Shown here piece after piece: positions 16,527 to 24,902 of a stretch of 47,174 bases of DNA. Each line of letters opens with the position of its first letter. Position 1 is the first letter of the stretch. Below the pieces are notes generated by a model. That model had not been told where the DNA came from and made no database searches. It saw only the letters and a program-made list of their open reading frames with translations. Origin of the DNA: Actinopolymorpha sp. NPDC004070 (lineage in GTDB: Bacteria; Actinomycetota; Actinomycetes; Propionibacteriales; Actinopolymorphaceae); the NCBI RefSeq assembly GCF_040610475.1, contig NZ_JBEXMJ010000003.1:477744-524917 (forward strand). Reading direction: 5' to 3'. A program made the position numbers and the translations under genes.

Positions 16527-17090
16527 TCATCCGTGGGCGGCGCGCCATTCCCGCTCCAGGAGGGCGTAGGTGTAGCCGTCGATCCAGCCGAGCTCGGCGT
16601 GCCAGGAGTCCTCGATGCCGTGCTGCTCGCGGCGCATACCAGCTTTCTCCAGAACACGCGCCGAGGCGGCGTTGTCGGCGTAGCAACCGGCGGTGACCCG
16701 GCGCAAACCGAGGTGGTCGAACGCCGCTGTCAACAGGCCCTTGGCGAGGTGGGTGGCGTAGCCCCGGCCGGCGGCACGCGGGTCGACGATGTACCCGATC
16801 AGGCCGTCGGTTCCCTTGGGCACGCCTGGCTGACCCATCGCGTCGACGACCTCCAGGAATCCGATCGCCACGACCTGGCCGTCCGCCTCGGCGACGCAGG
16901 AGAAGTCCGTTGTGCTGGACGCTTTCGCCAGCCAGTCGCGGCGGAACCTCTCCGGGTCCACGGTTGTGGCGATCAGGAAGCGCTGGACAGCCGGATCGTT
17001 GCGGAACGCCAACAACGGCTCGATGTCTGGTTCGCTCGCGTCGCGCAGCAGGAGTGGGCCGACTCGTAGCGGCCAGGGTCTGGTCGTCAC
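16527..17090 (-). CDS. GNAT-family N-acetyltransferase (RimJ/RimL type)
   Basis: 187 residues from a GTG at 17090; a longer form from a GTG at 17117 adds nine residues. The layout is typical of RimJ/RimL-type GNATs: LLLRDASEPDIEPLLAFRNDP, then a substrate arm, then GLIGYIVDPRAAGRGYATHLAKGLL containing the acetyl-CoA pyrophosphate loop (RGYAT), and GLRRVTAGCYADNAASARVLEKAGM. Likely acetylates an amine on a small molecule or a protein N-terminus. No partner gene indicates the substrate. Confidence 0.85.
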   Translation of the reverse strand: MTTRPWPLRVGPLLLRDASEPDIEPLLAFRNDPAVQRFLIATTVDPERFRRDWLAKASSTTDFSCVAEADGQVVAIGFLEVVDAMGQPGVPKGTDGLIGYIVDPRAAGRGYATHLAKGLLTAAFDHLGLRRVTAGCYADNAASARVLEKAGMRREQHGIEDSWHAELGWIDGYTYALLEREWRAAHG

Positions 17091-17168
17091 GCCCCACACT
17101 TTGGCACAGCGGATCACTGCGCTGTACAGCGGATTGCCGGGCCGTCCGGCGGATCGCCGCGAGGTGGA

Positions 17169-18287
17169 TCACGTCGTCTTGGCAAGGTTCTCCAGCAGGT
17201 CGGTGCTGTCCGGACGGAACAGCGCGCGGGCGCGTTCGATCTGACGCGACCTGGCCGGCGTACCTGGGCCAAGTGAGTCCAGAGCCGCCAGCAGGTCGTG
17301 TGGATCGTCCGCCCGCGTGACCGCACCCACCCGGGTGAGGTGGTCGGCAGCAGCGAGGCCGTGCCCCGGCAGCGGCAGGTGGGCCACTACCGGCGTACCC
17401 GCCCCGAACGCCTCCGTGCAGGTCTGCCCTCCGGCGTTCTCCACCAGCGCGTAGGCACCGGCCAGCAGTTCGGCGACGTCGTCCCGCCACCCGAGGGCGT
17501 GCCCGGAGCCCGTCGCCCGGTCGAGGTGGCCCAGCAGGCGTCGGTTTCTGCCGCACAGCACCAACGGGGAGTAGCGCCCGGACTCGGCGAGGGCACGAAC
17601 GGTCGGGACCAGGTTGGTGGCGACTCCCCATGCCCCGGTGGACAGTACGACGAACGGCCTGTTCCCATCGTCGGTTCTGCCCCCACGGGCCGCGGCATTG
17701 TTCAGGAAGTCGGGAGTCAGTGATGTCAGCGGGCCGAGCCAGAAAGCCCGCTCACCGACGTGCGCGGCGGCGAGCTCGCGTCCCTGCGATGACAGGCACA
17801 GGTACGCGTCGTTCCCGGGCGAGAGCCACAGCGCGTGTGGCGCGAATTCCGTGAGCACCACGAGGGCGGGCGCCCTCAGTACGCCGTCCATCCGCAACCG
17901 GCCGACCACTGTCGCGGCGAGGTGGAAGGTCGTGACGACCGCGTCCGGGTCGGCTGCCCGGACGGCGTCGCGTGCGGCCGGCACCAACAGGCGGACCAGT
18001 GGCTCCACAAGGTGACGCGCATCGTCGGGATCGGCGAATCTGTCGTACACATGCTGGTATCTGCCGGGCGCATACCGGAGGGTCACCGCGTAGCCGGAGC
18101 GGATGGCGCTGCCGATCCCTGCCGGCAGCAGGCGCAGCAGGTCGAGCAGTTGCACCTGATGGCCGCGTTCACGCAGGCGCCGGGCGATCTCGGCCGCCAC
18201 CCGGTCGTGGCCGCCACCCATGCTCGCCGACACGATCAGGAGACGCGGGCCGCCATGTGCGACAGGTCGGACACCCGGGTCTGACAT
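17169..18287 (-). CDS. GT-B glycosyltransferase, MGDG synthase/processive diacylglycerol glucosyltransferase-like
   Basis: 372 residues from the ATG at 18287 (the frame extends to a GTG at 18332). The opening LLIVSASMGGGHDRVAAEIARRL is the signature glycine/His motif of the MGDG-synthase/UgtP family. RSGYAVTLRYAPGRYQHVYD and VTTFHLAATVVGRL follow as in that family, and the donor-binding C-terminal domain has LVENAGGQTCTEAFGAGTPVVAHLPLPGHG. It probably transfers a sugar from a nucleotide donor to a lipid at the membrane face; some homologues in actinobacteria sit in natural-product pathways. Lipid acceptor not proven. Confidence 0.8.
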   Translation of the reverse strand: MSDPGVRPVAHGGPRLLIVSASMGGGHDRVAAEIARRLRERGHQVQLLDLLRLLPAGIGSAIRSGYAVTLRYAPGRYQHVYDRFADPDDARHLVEPLVRLLVPAARDAVRAADPDAVVTTFHLAATVVGRLRMDGVLRAPALVVLTEFAPHALWLSPGNDAYLCLSSQGRELAAAHVGERAFWLGPLTSLTPDFLNNAAARGGRTDDGNRPFVVLSTGAWGVATNLVPTVRALAESGRYSPLVLCGRNRRLLGHLDRATGSGHALGWRDDVAELLAGAYALVENAGGQTCTEAFGAGTPVVAHLPLPGHGLAAADHLTRVGAVTRADDPHDLLAALDSLGPGTPARSRQIERARALFRPDSTDLLENLAKTT

Positions 18288-18542
18288 CGCCTTGCCGTCC
18301 TCGGTTGGTCGCGCCGGCGGCCGCCGTGTCACAGGCGGGGCGTGCGGGTAGGAGCCGGAGGGCGAAGCAGATCGTCATGTGGTGCCCACGGGCCGCCAAC
18401 AGGCCTACGAGACGGACGCGGTGCCAGGCTGTCACGGCAGCTGGCAGGAGAGCAGCGGTTTCGGCAAGGAGGACCGAGGTTCGGAGGTGCCCACGGCCCG
18501 CAGGCGCGGCGCAGACCTAACGATCAAGAACCGGCGGGTCGC

Positions 18543-19511
18543 ATGGTGATCAGTGCTGTCCTCGCGGCCCTGGCGGCGGCGAGCAACGCCTTTGCGTCCG
18601 TTCTGCAACGCTACGAGGCGCGTACGGCACCGAGCAGGGAGGCGTTCCGGCTCGCGCTGCTTCGTGATCTCGCCCACAGACCCCTGTGGTGGTGGGGGAT
18701 CGCAGGCATCATCGCGGGTGCGGTGTTCCAGGGAGCGGCGCTGCTCACCGGCCCGCTCGCTCTTGTTCAGCCGATCATGATGGTGGAGTTGCCGTTCACG
18801 CTCCTGCTCGCGGCACTGGTCTTCCATCACGGCCTAGGCAGGCGTGCGATGGCGGCGGTGGTCGGCATCACGGCCGGGGTGGTGGTGTTGCTGGTCTCGG
18901 TCGACCCGTCCGGTGGGACCACCGAGGTACGTGCGAGCCGATGGCTGGCCGCGTTGCCCGGGATCGCGTTGGGACTGGTCGCCCTGATCGGCATCGGCCG
19001 GGCGGTGACAGGGATGGCCAGGGCTGCCGCGCTGGGGATGGCCACCGCTGTCATGTTCGCGTTGACTGCGGCGTTCATGAAGGACGCGACCGGGCGGATT
19101 CCCTTCGGCGCTGCGGCGTTCTTCACCAGTTGGCAGCTGTACGCCACATGTGCGGCGGGGCTGGTCGCCCTCTTCCTGCTGCAGAATGCTTATCAGGCAG
19201 GGACGTTGGTAGTGGCGCAGCCCGCGGTCACTGTGGGCGACGCTCTGGTCAGCCTCGTGCTCGGCGTGGTGCTCTTCGAGGAGGAACTGCGGCTGGACGG
19301 GTGGTGGCTCGCCGCCGCTCTCCTCGGCCTGGGACTGATCATCTTCGGGGCTGTTGAGCTCTCCCGGTCGCCGCTGGTGAGTGGTGTCGCCACCCCGCCG
19401 GACTCCGCCGAAGTACAGCGGTCGAGTTCGCCGGATTCGGGCCAGAAGCCGTCAGATCCTGCGGATCCCGAGGGCTTCGCGGGGCCCGACGATCCGGCGG
19501 CGCCACCGTAG
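18543..19511 (+). CDS. DMT-family (EamA-like) membrane transporter
   Basis: 322 residues from an ATG at 18543. About ten hydrophobic segments in two repeats (LLTGPLALVQPIMMVELPFTLLL in the first; AGTLVVAQPAVTVGDALVSLVLGVVLFEEEL in the second) match the drug/metabolite transporter superfamily, with the conserved acidic loop FEEELRLDGWW before the last helix. The last 50 residues are a disordered Pro/Ser/Asp tail, which is unusual but common in actinobacterial members. Substrate unknown. Confidence 0.8.
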   Translation: MVISAVLAALAAASNAFASVLQRYEARTAPSREAFRLALLRDLAHRPLWWWGIAGIIAGAVFQGAALLTGPLALVQPIMMVELPFTLLLAALVFHHGLGRRAMAAVVGITAGVVVLLVSVDPSGGTTEVRASRWLAALPGIALGLVALIGIGRAVTGMARAAALGMATAVMFALTAAFMKDATGRIPFGAAAFFTSWQLYATCAAGLVALFLLQNAYQAGTLVVAQPAVTVGDALVSLVLGVVLFEEELRLDGWWLAAALLGLGLIIFGAVELSRSPLVSGVATPPDSAEVQRSSSPDSGQKPSDPADPEGFAGPDDPAAPP

Positions 19512-19552
19512 ACGACGTAGGCAACGTAGGTGGATGTGGGGAGAGGCAGCGC

Positions 19553-20275
19553 ATGCGCAGGTTGACAGCGACCACGGCGGCCACGGCCGGGGCCGTACTC
19601 GTGGCCGGCGGAGCGGTTGCCGACCTTCTTCCGACCGCGACCGCGATCACTGCCGTACGCAGGTTGTGTCCGGCTCTCGCCGGGCGCGGCGACCCGGGCC
19701 ACGTCGCCCTCACCTTCGATGACGGTCCGCACCCGGTCGCCACCCCCCTCCTGCTCGACCGGCTCGACGAACTCGCGGTGCGGGCGACGTTCTTCCTCCT
19801 CGCCGAGCAGGTCCTCAGGTGTCCGCGGATCGCGTACGAGATCGGCAGTCGTGGCCACGAGGTCGCCGTGCACGGTATGCGGCACGACCCACCGACCAGA
19901 CCGTGGCGCGCGAGAACCGATCTGGTGCGGGCGTACGGGACCATCGTCGATGGAACGGGTACGAGGCCCGCTTGGTACCGCCCGCCATACGGCGTCCTCA
20001 CCACGTCTCGCGCCGCCGCGGCCAGACGGCTCGGGCTCCGGCCCGTCCTCTGGACGTCTGACGGGCGCGACTGGGCAGCCGGCGCGGACGGTGACTCGGT
20101 GGCCCGTCGTGTCCTCGGCAGTCTGGACGGCGGCGGCACCGTCCTGCTGCACGACTCCGACGTCGCGGCGGTTCCCCGTTCGTGGCGATCGACGCTGGAC
20201 GCGGTCGGCACCATCGTGGGCCACTGCCGCAGGCAAGGCTGGGTTGTCGGACCGCTCCGCGACCACGGCATGTGA
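19553..20275 (+). CDS. Polysaccharide deacetylase (NodB homology domain)
   Basis: 240 residues. An N-terminal hydrophobic stretch (about 5-35) could be a signal peptide or anchor, so the enzyme probably acts outside the membrane. The NodB domain shows motif 1 VALTFDDGPHPVAT (catalytic and zinc Asp), motif 2 EVAVHGMRHDPP (zinc His; the usual HS/TxxH reads HGMRH), motif 3 RPPYGVLT and a late DGRDWAAG, with VLLHDSD supplying the last His. These enzymes de-N-acetylate peptidoglycan, chitin-like or exopolysaccharide chains. No operon partner. Confidence 0.88.
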   Translation: MRRLTATTAATAGAVLVAGGAVADLLPTATAITAVRRLCPALAGRGDPGHVALTFDDGPHPVATPLLLDRLDELAVRATFFLLAEQVLRCPRIAYEIGSRGHEVAVHGMRHDPPTRPWRARTDLVRAYGTIVDGTGTRPAWYRPPYGVLTTSRAAAARRLGLRPVLWTSDGRDWAAGADGDSVARRVLGSLDGGGTVLLHDSDVAAVPRSWRSTLDAVGTIVGHCRRQGWVVGPLRDHGM

Positions 20276-20350
20276 CAAGGCGGTGAGAAGTACGCCGTAC
20301 GGCTCGAACTGCCGCATGCCGAGCAGTTCTCCGTAGAACTCGGCGAGCAC
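20276..20350 (-). pseudogene. VOC (glyoxalase) gene scrap
   Basis: A 25-residue minus-strand stretch reads VLAEFYGELLGMRQFEPYG, the common first helix of VOC-fold proteins (LAEFYGxLLG). Nothing further of the fold continues in any frame before the polysaccharide deacetylase gene, so this is a truncated remnant. Confidence 0.45.
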
Positions 20351-20373
20351 TCGGCGCCCCTCCCGGCCGCGCC

Positions 20374-20559
20374 TTTCCCGATCGAATCCGGGGCTTCTAC
20401 CTACGCGGCAGTCACGCCAGCGGCACCAGCACCGACGGCAGCGATCTCGACCTCTACGTGGTCTTCAAGGACCACTTCGACGCCGACGTCTACGTGCGCT
20501 CGGTCGTCCACACGCCCTACTACAGCTACCGCAAGGCCGGCGACCTCGCATCGGGCTGA
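20374..20559 (+). pseudogene. Nucleotidyltransferase-domain remnant
   Basis: A plus-strand frame ending at the TGA at 20557 contains FYLRGSHASGTSTDGSDLDL followed by YVVFKD. This is the GSxASG...SDxDL signature of the polymerase-beta/MNT nucleotidyltransferase fold, with both metal-binding aspartates. About 40 more residues follow, and there is no good start or ribosome site upstream. It is probably the surviving piece of a larger gene, though a very short active protein cannot be excluded. Confidence 0.5.
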
Positions 20560-20575
20560 GGACCGACGCCGTTGT

Positions 20576-21589
20576 TCAGGTTGCCGGGTCGGATCCGAGC
20601 ACGCACCAGCCCGCACCGCCGTGCCAGTGATGGCCGGCCTGGAGGTGGTCGAGGATCGCACGCTGCAACGTCGACCGGCGAGGAAGGTCGGCCAGGTCGG
20701 TCCCTACCCTGCCGAAGACGAACCGGAGGATCCCAGCGTCGTCGTCTTTGGGTACGTACGCCGGCCGGAAGCGCCGTTGGAACCGGACGATGTTGCTCTC
20801 CGCCGGGAGGTACTCCGCGAGTTGTTCGTCCAGCAGCCACGAGTAGCAGGCCGCGAGGTGGTAATCCTCCTCCGGGAAGTGCCGGGCGAAGAAGTCGTGC
20901 GCCATCGCGAACGACCTGTCACACGCGGCCGGAGTCATCGGCCCGTAGGTCGCGGGGACGTGCACCGCGAGGACGGGGTCGCCGGGGCCGTACGGCTGAC
21001 CGGCGGCGGTGACCGCCTTCCCGGTCCGGTTCCCGAGCTTCGCCCGCTGGAACTGCAGCCTGCCGAGCTGGTAGAGCGCACCGCGGAAGTGACCCGTGAG
21101 CCAGGACGCAAGCTCGGTGTCGAGCCCGCCGGTGCCGTACCAGAACCGGTGGTCGGCAAGGACTCGGCCGAGGTCGGCGAGGGTCAGGCGGGAAACGTCG
21201 CCGGGGATGCCGCGCTCGCGATGAAACGCGCGGACGTGCGGCAGTGCGGCCAGGTAGACGTAGACGTAGAAGTACCGCCGCAGGGCGCCCATGGCCGGGG
21301 AGAGTTCGGGGAACGGCACTTCCGGCGTGACGGTGCCCATCCCACTGACGACCAGGCGGGTGCAGTACTCCAGAAACCGCCACACCCGCGCGTCCCGCTC
21401 GCGGCTCGGCAACAGCGCAGTGAGCTCGTCGATGTCCTCGTGCGGCACCGCGAGGTCGAGCAGCAGGGGTGGCAGGTCGTCGGCCGGAGGCAGCACGACC
21501 TCGAATCGCGGTTCGTCCAGCGCTTCGACGAGTGCGCAGAACTCCTTTGCCGCGGCCTCGTCGCGTACGAACTCACCGATGACGTCCAC
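20576..21589 (-). CDS. Acyltransferase-domain (GNAT-like) uncharacterised protein
   Basis: 337 residues from a GTG at 21589. An ATG at 21598 is also in frame but abuts the AGGAGG site with no spacing, while the GTG has nine bases. The protein matches the actinobacterial acyltransferase-domain family (DUF5596 group): an N-terminal helical domain with WRFLEYCTRLV, then FWYGTGGLDTELASWLTGHFRG, ALYQLGRLQFQRAKLG, VLAVHVPATYGPMTP and a C-terminal ACYSWLLDEQLAEYL. The fold is related to GNATs but the reaction is unknown. It lies 70 bases after the VOC-fusion gene stop on the same strand, possibly co-transcribed. Confidence 0.75.
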   Translation of the reverse strand: MDVIGEFVRDEAAAKEFCALVEALDEPRFEVVLPPADDLPPLLLDLAVPHEDIDELTALLPSRERDARVWRFLEYCTRLVVSGMGTVTPEVPFPELSPAMGALRRYFYVYVYLAALPHVRAFHRERGIPGDVSRLTLADLGRVLADHRFWYGTGGLDTELASWLTGHFRGALYQLGRLQFQRAKLGNRTGKAVTAAGQPYGPGDPVLAVHVPATYGPMTPAACDRSFAMAHDFFARHFPEEDYHLAACYSWLLDEQLAEYLPAESNIVRFQRRFRPAYVPKDDDAGILRFVFGRVGTDLADLPRRSTLQRAILDHLQAGHHWHGGAGWCVLGSDPAT

Positions 21590-21598
21590 GCCTCGCAT

Positions 21599-21604
21599 CC
21601 TCCT
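21599..21604 (-). promoter_or_regulatory. Ribosome binding site favouring a GTG start
   Basis: A perfect AGGAGG on the minus strand directly touches an in-frame ATG (21596-21598) and lies nine bases before the GTG at 21587-21589. Normal spacing favours the GTG as start of the acyltransferase-domain gene. Confidence 0.6.
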
Positions 21605-21659
21605 GGTCGTCGGCGCACGGTGTCCAGGGCGTTTGTCCGGGTGGGTCAGTCCAGGCGGG

Positions 21660-22976
21660 TCAGTCGGTTTCCGAACGCGCCGGGGCCCAGAGTTCCTCCC
21701 GGCCCACCACCACCGCGATGTCCACCTCGTTGCCCTCGGGGTCCGCGAGCGTCCACCACTCCGGTGCCTCGTCGTCGTACACCACGCGTCCTCCGGCGGC
21801 GAGGGCCGCGTCGATGCGGGCCTGCGCCTGGTCGTCGGGAACGTACACGTCGATGTGGATCCGGTTGCGCTGCGCGCGGCGGGCCTCCTCCGACGCGGAC
21901 ATCTGCTGGAAGAAGATCGGCGGGTTGAGCCGGCGCGGGTCGTAGATGTCGGTGACTCCCGGCCGCGGGTCGTACTCGTACCCCAGAACGGCCTTCCAGA
22001 AGGCGCGAAGGGCCGGGATGTCGACGACGGCGATGCCGATCTGTACGAAGCGCAGGCGTCGGGTGTCCACCGTCAACCCCAGCTTGCGCGCGGCCGTCTG
22101 CACTCGGCGGGCAAGGTCGAGGAACCGTTCGTCCTCCCACTGGTCCTTGCCCGTGTCGATCGTGACACCGTCCGGACGCAGGTCCACCAGGAGTGGCAGA
22201 CCGGCGTCGTCGGCAAGCTCGGCCACGACAGTGGCGAGGTCGGCCGCTCGTCCCGGCGAGGTGACCGGGTAGAACGTCATCCCGCCGAAGAGTTCCCGCC
22301 AGTCGGCGATGCCCGGGTCGTCGCCGAAGGTGTCCGCAGGAGCCAGGGGGATGACGTCGACCTCGTTCCCCTCGGGGTCGGCGAGCGCGGCATGGTGCCC
22401 ACCGGCGTACGCCTGTGCACCGCCGGCCGTGGCGCCGTCGACGGCCTCGAGTGTCAGCAGGTGTGGGTGCGCGACGTCGAGGTGGATCCGGTTGCGGAGG
22501 GGACGTGGCGTGTCCTGCTGCTGGAACCACAACGGCGGATCCCGGCGCATCGAGTCGACGAGGACCTCCTCACCCAGCGGCTGGTATCTCATGACCGAAC
22601 GCCAGAACGCCATGGTCGACCCTCTGTCCAGGGTGTCAAGAGTGAGTTGAAGGAACTGGAGTGCGGACGGGTCGGCGGCCAGGCCGAGCTCCCGCGCGGC
22701 TGCCGAGATCGCGCGGGCGGCAGCGACGTCGGCGCGGGTGAGACCCGGGGAGCCGAGCGTGCTGATCCGTACATGCACTCCGTTCACGCGCAGGTCGACG
22801 TCCGCTGAGCGGCCCAGGCCGGTGGAGAGTTCGGCGACCCGGCGGACAAAGCCCGCGCCGGCCGTCTGGGAGGGGGCGTCGAACCACGCGCTCGCACCGT
22901 ACCGGAGCACCCGCCAGTCCTCGACCCCGCCCGCCTGCTGAAACTGCTTCGCCGTCAACCGCTCGCTGTCACCCAT
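21660..22976 (-). CDS. Four-domain PCD-VOC-PCD-VOC fusion protein
   Basis: 438 residues built from an internal duplication. Each half has a pterin-4a-carbinolamine dehydratase-like (PCD) module followed by a VOC/glyoxalase module. The first PCD contains LTAKQFQQAGGVEDWRVLRYG and VHVRISTLGSPGLTRADVAAA; the first VOC contains NRIHLDVAHPH and ALADPEGNEVDVIPL. The second PCD covers GMTFYPVTSPGRAADL and GLPLLVDLRPDGVTIDTGKD; the second VOC contains NRIHIDVYVPDDQAQ and TLADPEGNEVDIAVV. VOC modules often bind a divalent metal through His/Glu, and candidates are present in both (RIHxDV, EGNEVD). Substrate unknown; PCD-VOC fusions are known in actinobacteria. Confidence 0.83.
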   Translation of the reverse strand: MGDSERLTAKQFQQAGGVEDWRVLRYGASAWFDAPSQTAGAGFVRRVAELSTGLGRSADVDLRVNGVHVRISTLGSPGLTRADVAAARAISAAARELGLAADPSALQFLQLTLDTLDRGSTMAFWRSVMRYQPLGEEVLVDSMRRDPPLWFQQQDTPRPLRNRIHLDVAHPHLLTLEAVDGATAGGAQAYAGGHHAALADPEGNEVDVIPLAPADTFGDDPGIADWRELFGGMTFYPVTSPGRAADLATVVAELADDAGLPLLVDLRPDGVTIDTGKDQWEDERFLDLARRVQTAARKLGLTVDTRRLRFVQIGIAVVDIPALRAFWKAVLGYEYDPRPGVTDIYDPRRLNPPIFFQQMSASEEARRAQRNRIHIDVYVPDDQAQARIDAALAAGGRVVYDDEAPEWWTLADPEGNEVDIAVVVGREELWAPARSETD

Positions 22977-23027
22977 GACCGCAGCATGCCACCGCTGGAT
23001 GTCCCAAGGCAGCCACCTCGGTCTGCG

Positions 23028-23081
23028 GCGAAGTGTGGAGGGTTACGGGGGTCAGGACCCCCGTAACCCTCCACACTTCGC
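23028..23081. terminator. Perfect 26-bp inverted repeat with a 2-base centre
   Basis: The arms 23028-23053 and 23056-23081 are exact reverse complements separated by AG. The hairpin begins 22 bases after the stop of the GNAT gene (minus strand) and ends 52 bases before the start of the VOC-fusion gene, so it could end the GNAT transcript or protect its 3' end. No T-run follows on either strand. The length and perfection exceed a normal terminator; it could also be a dispersed palindromic repeat element. Confidence 0.7.
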
Positions 23082-23103
23082 GAGTGTCAGCTGGCGCCCG
23101 GTC

Positions 23104-23607
23104 TCAGCAGAGGTCCTTGCGGAGGAGGGTGCACGTGGTCTCGTACTTGCTGACCGTGCCATCCGGCCCCTCCTGGTCCCAGGAGGCGGGTTCGCTGCCG
23201 TACGCCACGTACCCGAGTCGTTCGTACAGCGCCCGTGCTCTCGGGTTGTTCTCCTCCGCGCCGATCTCCGACCGTGACAGGCCGCGTTCTCGTATCCGCT
23301 CCTCGGACGCCCGGATCAGGATGGATCCGATCCCGATGGAGCGCAGCTCGGCTCGCACGGACAGCGTGGAGATCACCCCGGCTCCGGGGATCTCGTCCCA
23401 GTTGATCGCCCCCTTTGCCACCGGCACCCCCGTCGGTGTGCACACGACCAGGTGGTCGACGACACCGGTGCGCGCCCGTTCGAGCTCCGCGGGCATCGTC
23501 TCGAACACGTGCTGCGGGTAAAAGCAGGCGAGCTCCGGAAGGTCGTCCTCGGTCATGTCCCGCACCGTCAGCGGCATCGTGACGACGCCGGTGTGGATGG
23601 TCCCCAT
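23104..23607 (-). CDS. GNAT-family N-acetyltransferase
   Basis: 167 residues from the ATG at 23607, with GAAGGG about eight bases upstream. The GNAT fold is seen in LTVRDMTEDDLPELACFY, VISTLSVRAELRSIGIGSILIRASEERIRERG (acetyl-CoA loop RSIGIGS) and IGAEENNPRARALYERLGYVAYG. A short polar tail with two Cys ends the protein. Substrate unknown. It is followed by a long perfect hairpin and has no operon partner. Confidence 0.85.
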   Translation of the reverse strand: MGTIHTGVVTMPLTVRDMTEDDLPELACFYPQHVFETMPAELERARTGVVDHLVVCTPTGVPVAKGAINWDEIPGAGVISTLSVRAELRSIGIGSILIRASEERIRERGLSRSEIGAEENNPRARALYERLGYVAYGSEPASWDQEGPDGTVSKYETTCTLLRKDLC

Positions 23608-23718
23608 GCGTGTCACCCTTCGACGGGTAGGCGATCGACGTCCAGCGCCCCATCCTGCGCCGAGCACCGGGTGAAGCGAAACCGAATATCGCCGCGTCCG
23701 TAAGCTCCCGAGGTTCGG

Positions 23719-23739
23719 TCACCACATCCTGGGTGGTGA
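23719..23739. promoter_or_regulatory. Dyad TCACCAC-N7-GTGGTGA, possible operator
   Basis: A perfect 7-bp inverted repeat with a 7-base spacer in the region between the GNAT start and the alpha/beta hydrolase start. Its size fits a dimeric regulator site. No regulator gene is adjacent, so this is only a candidate. Confidence 0.3.
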
Positions 23740-23809
23740 GCAGTTGCTGTGCTCGCGCAAGGTGGGACCGTCTGCGAGGGCCAACCCCATTCGTGACCTT
23801 ACGGGCTTT

Positions 23810-23827
23810 GGCCCCGCCTTCGGGGTG
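23810..23827 (+). promoter_or_regulatory. GC hairpin in the leader of the hydrolase gene
   Basis: CCCCG-CCTT-CGGGG stem-loop (23812-23825) about 50 bases before the ATG of the alpha/beta hydrolase. It could attenuate or stabilise the transcript, or be incidental in GC-rich DNA. Confidence 0.25.
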
Positions 23828-23873
23828 CCGACAGGGGGATGCGGAATAGTCGCCGCAGACGCAACCTGTCCAG

Positions 23874-24848
23874 ATGGGCGCACGCTATTCACCTGGAGGG
23901 GTTACCGCCGCGGCCGACGAGAACGCCGCCTACGAGGTAGGTGACATCGAGTTCGACGCGGAGGGAGATACTCTGCGCGGCTGGCTTTATCGCCCTGAGG
24001 CAGGCGGCTCGACGGCCCCGGTGGTGGTCATGGCACACGGCTACAACTGTCTCAAGGAGTTCTACCTCGACAAGTACGCCGCCGCGGTCGCGAGCGCGGG
24101 GCATGTCGTAGTCGCATACGACCACCGGAACTTTGGCGACAGTGGTGGGGAACCACGCCAAGAACTCGATCCGTGGGTACAGGTGCGCGACTACCGCCAT
24201 GCGATCACCTTCGCCCAGACACTCGACGGCGTCGACCCTGACCGTGTCGGGGTGTGGGGGTCCAGCTACGCCGGCGGTCACGTGATCGTGGTAGCCGCGA
24301 TCGATCGTCGGGTCGGTTGTGTCGTTGCCCAGGTGCCGACGATCAGCGGCTGGGAGTCGACGTTGCGCCGGATCCCGCCGCAGGCGCTGGCCGGCCAGCG
24401 CCGCGCCTTCGACGCCGACCGCCTCGAACGCTTTCACGGCGGACCGCCGAAGATGGTGCCGATGGTTGCCGACCCGGAGGCGGGCGGCGCGGCATCCCAC
24501 ACGAGCCCCGACGCATGGGAGTTCTTCACCGGACAGAAGTCGCCTCCCGAGGATCAATGGCGATTTCGCAAGTGGCGGAACGAGATCACTCTGCGATCGA
24601 TCGAGCTGTACTCGGAATATGAGCCCGGATCGTTCATCGAGCGGATCGCGCCGACTCCCCTGTTGATGGTCGTCGACAACGACACGGTGACCCCCACGGA
24701 CCTCGCACTGGAGGCCTACAACCGCGCCGGTGAACCGAAGCGGCTCGACCTCTTCCCCGGCGGCCATTTCGCCGCCTACACGGATCAGTTCGACCGCGCC
24801 GCTCGCGCGGCCGCCGACTGGTTTTCCGAGCACCTGGGACCAGCCTAG
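23874..24848 (+). CDS. Alpha/beta hydrolase (dienelactone hydrolase/acetyl-xylan esterase-like)
   Basis: 324 residues. The oxyanion region is VVMAHGYNCLKEFYLDKYAA, the nucleophile Ser sits in VGVWGSSYAGGHV, the acid Asp in LMVVDNDTVTP and the catalytic His in FPGGHFAAYTD, so the triad is complete. AYDHRNFGDSGGEPRQE is typical of the group with large C-terminal loops used as esterases or dehalogenase-like hydrolases. There is no signal peptide, so it should be cytoplasmic. It is followed 54 bases later by a GYD-domain gene on the same strand, perhaps one transcript. Confidence 0.85.
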   Translation: MGARYSPGGVTAAADENAAYEVGDIEFDAEGDTLRGWLYRPEAGGSTAPVVVMAHGYNCLKEFYLDKYAAAVASAGHVVVAYDHRNFGDSGGEPRQELDPWVQVRDYRHAITFAQTLDGVDPDRVGVWGSSYAGGHVIVVAAIDRRVGCVVAQVPTISGWESTLRRIPPQALAGQRRAFDADRLERFHGGPPKMVPMVADPEAGGAASHTSPDAWEFFTGQKSPPEDQWRFRKWRNEITLRSIELYSEYEPGSFIERIAPTPLLMVVDNDTVTPTDLALEAYNRAGEPKRLDLFPGGHFAAYTDQFDRAARAAADWFSEHLGPA

Positions 24849-24902
24849 GGCGGCAGCCGAGGCGAGCGACCAATCGCTATCCGAAGTTCATGAGGGGGGA
24901 CG

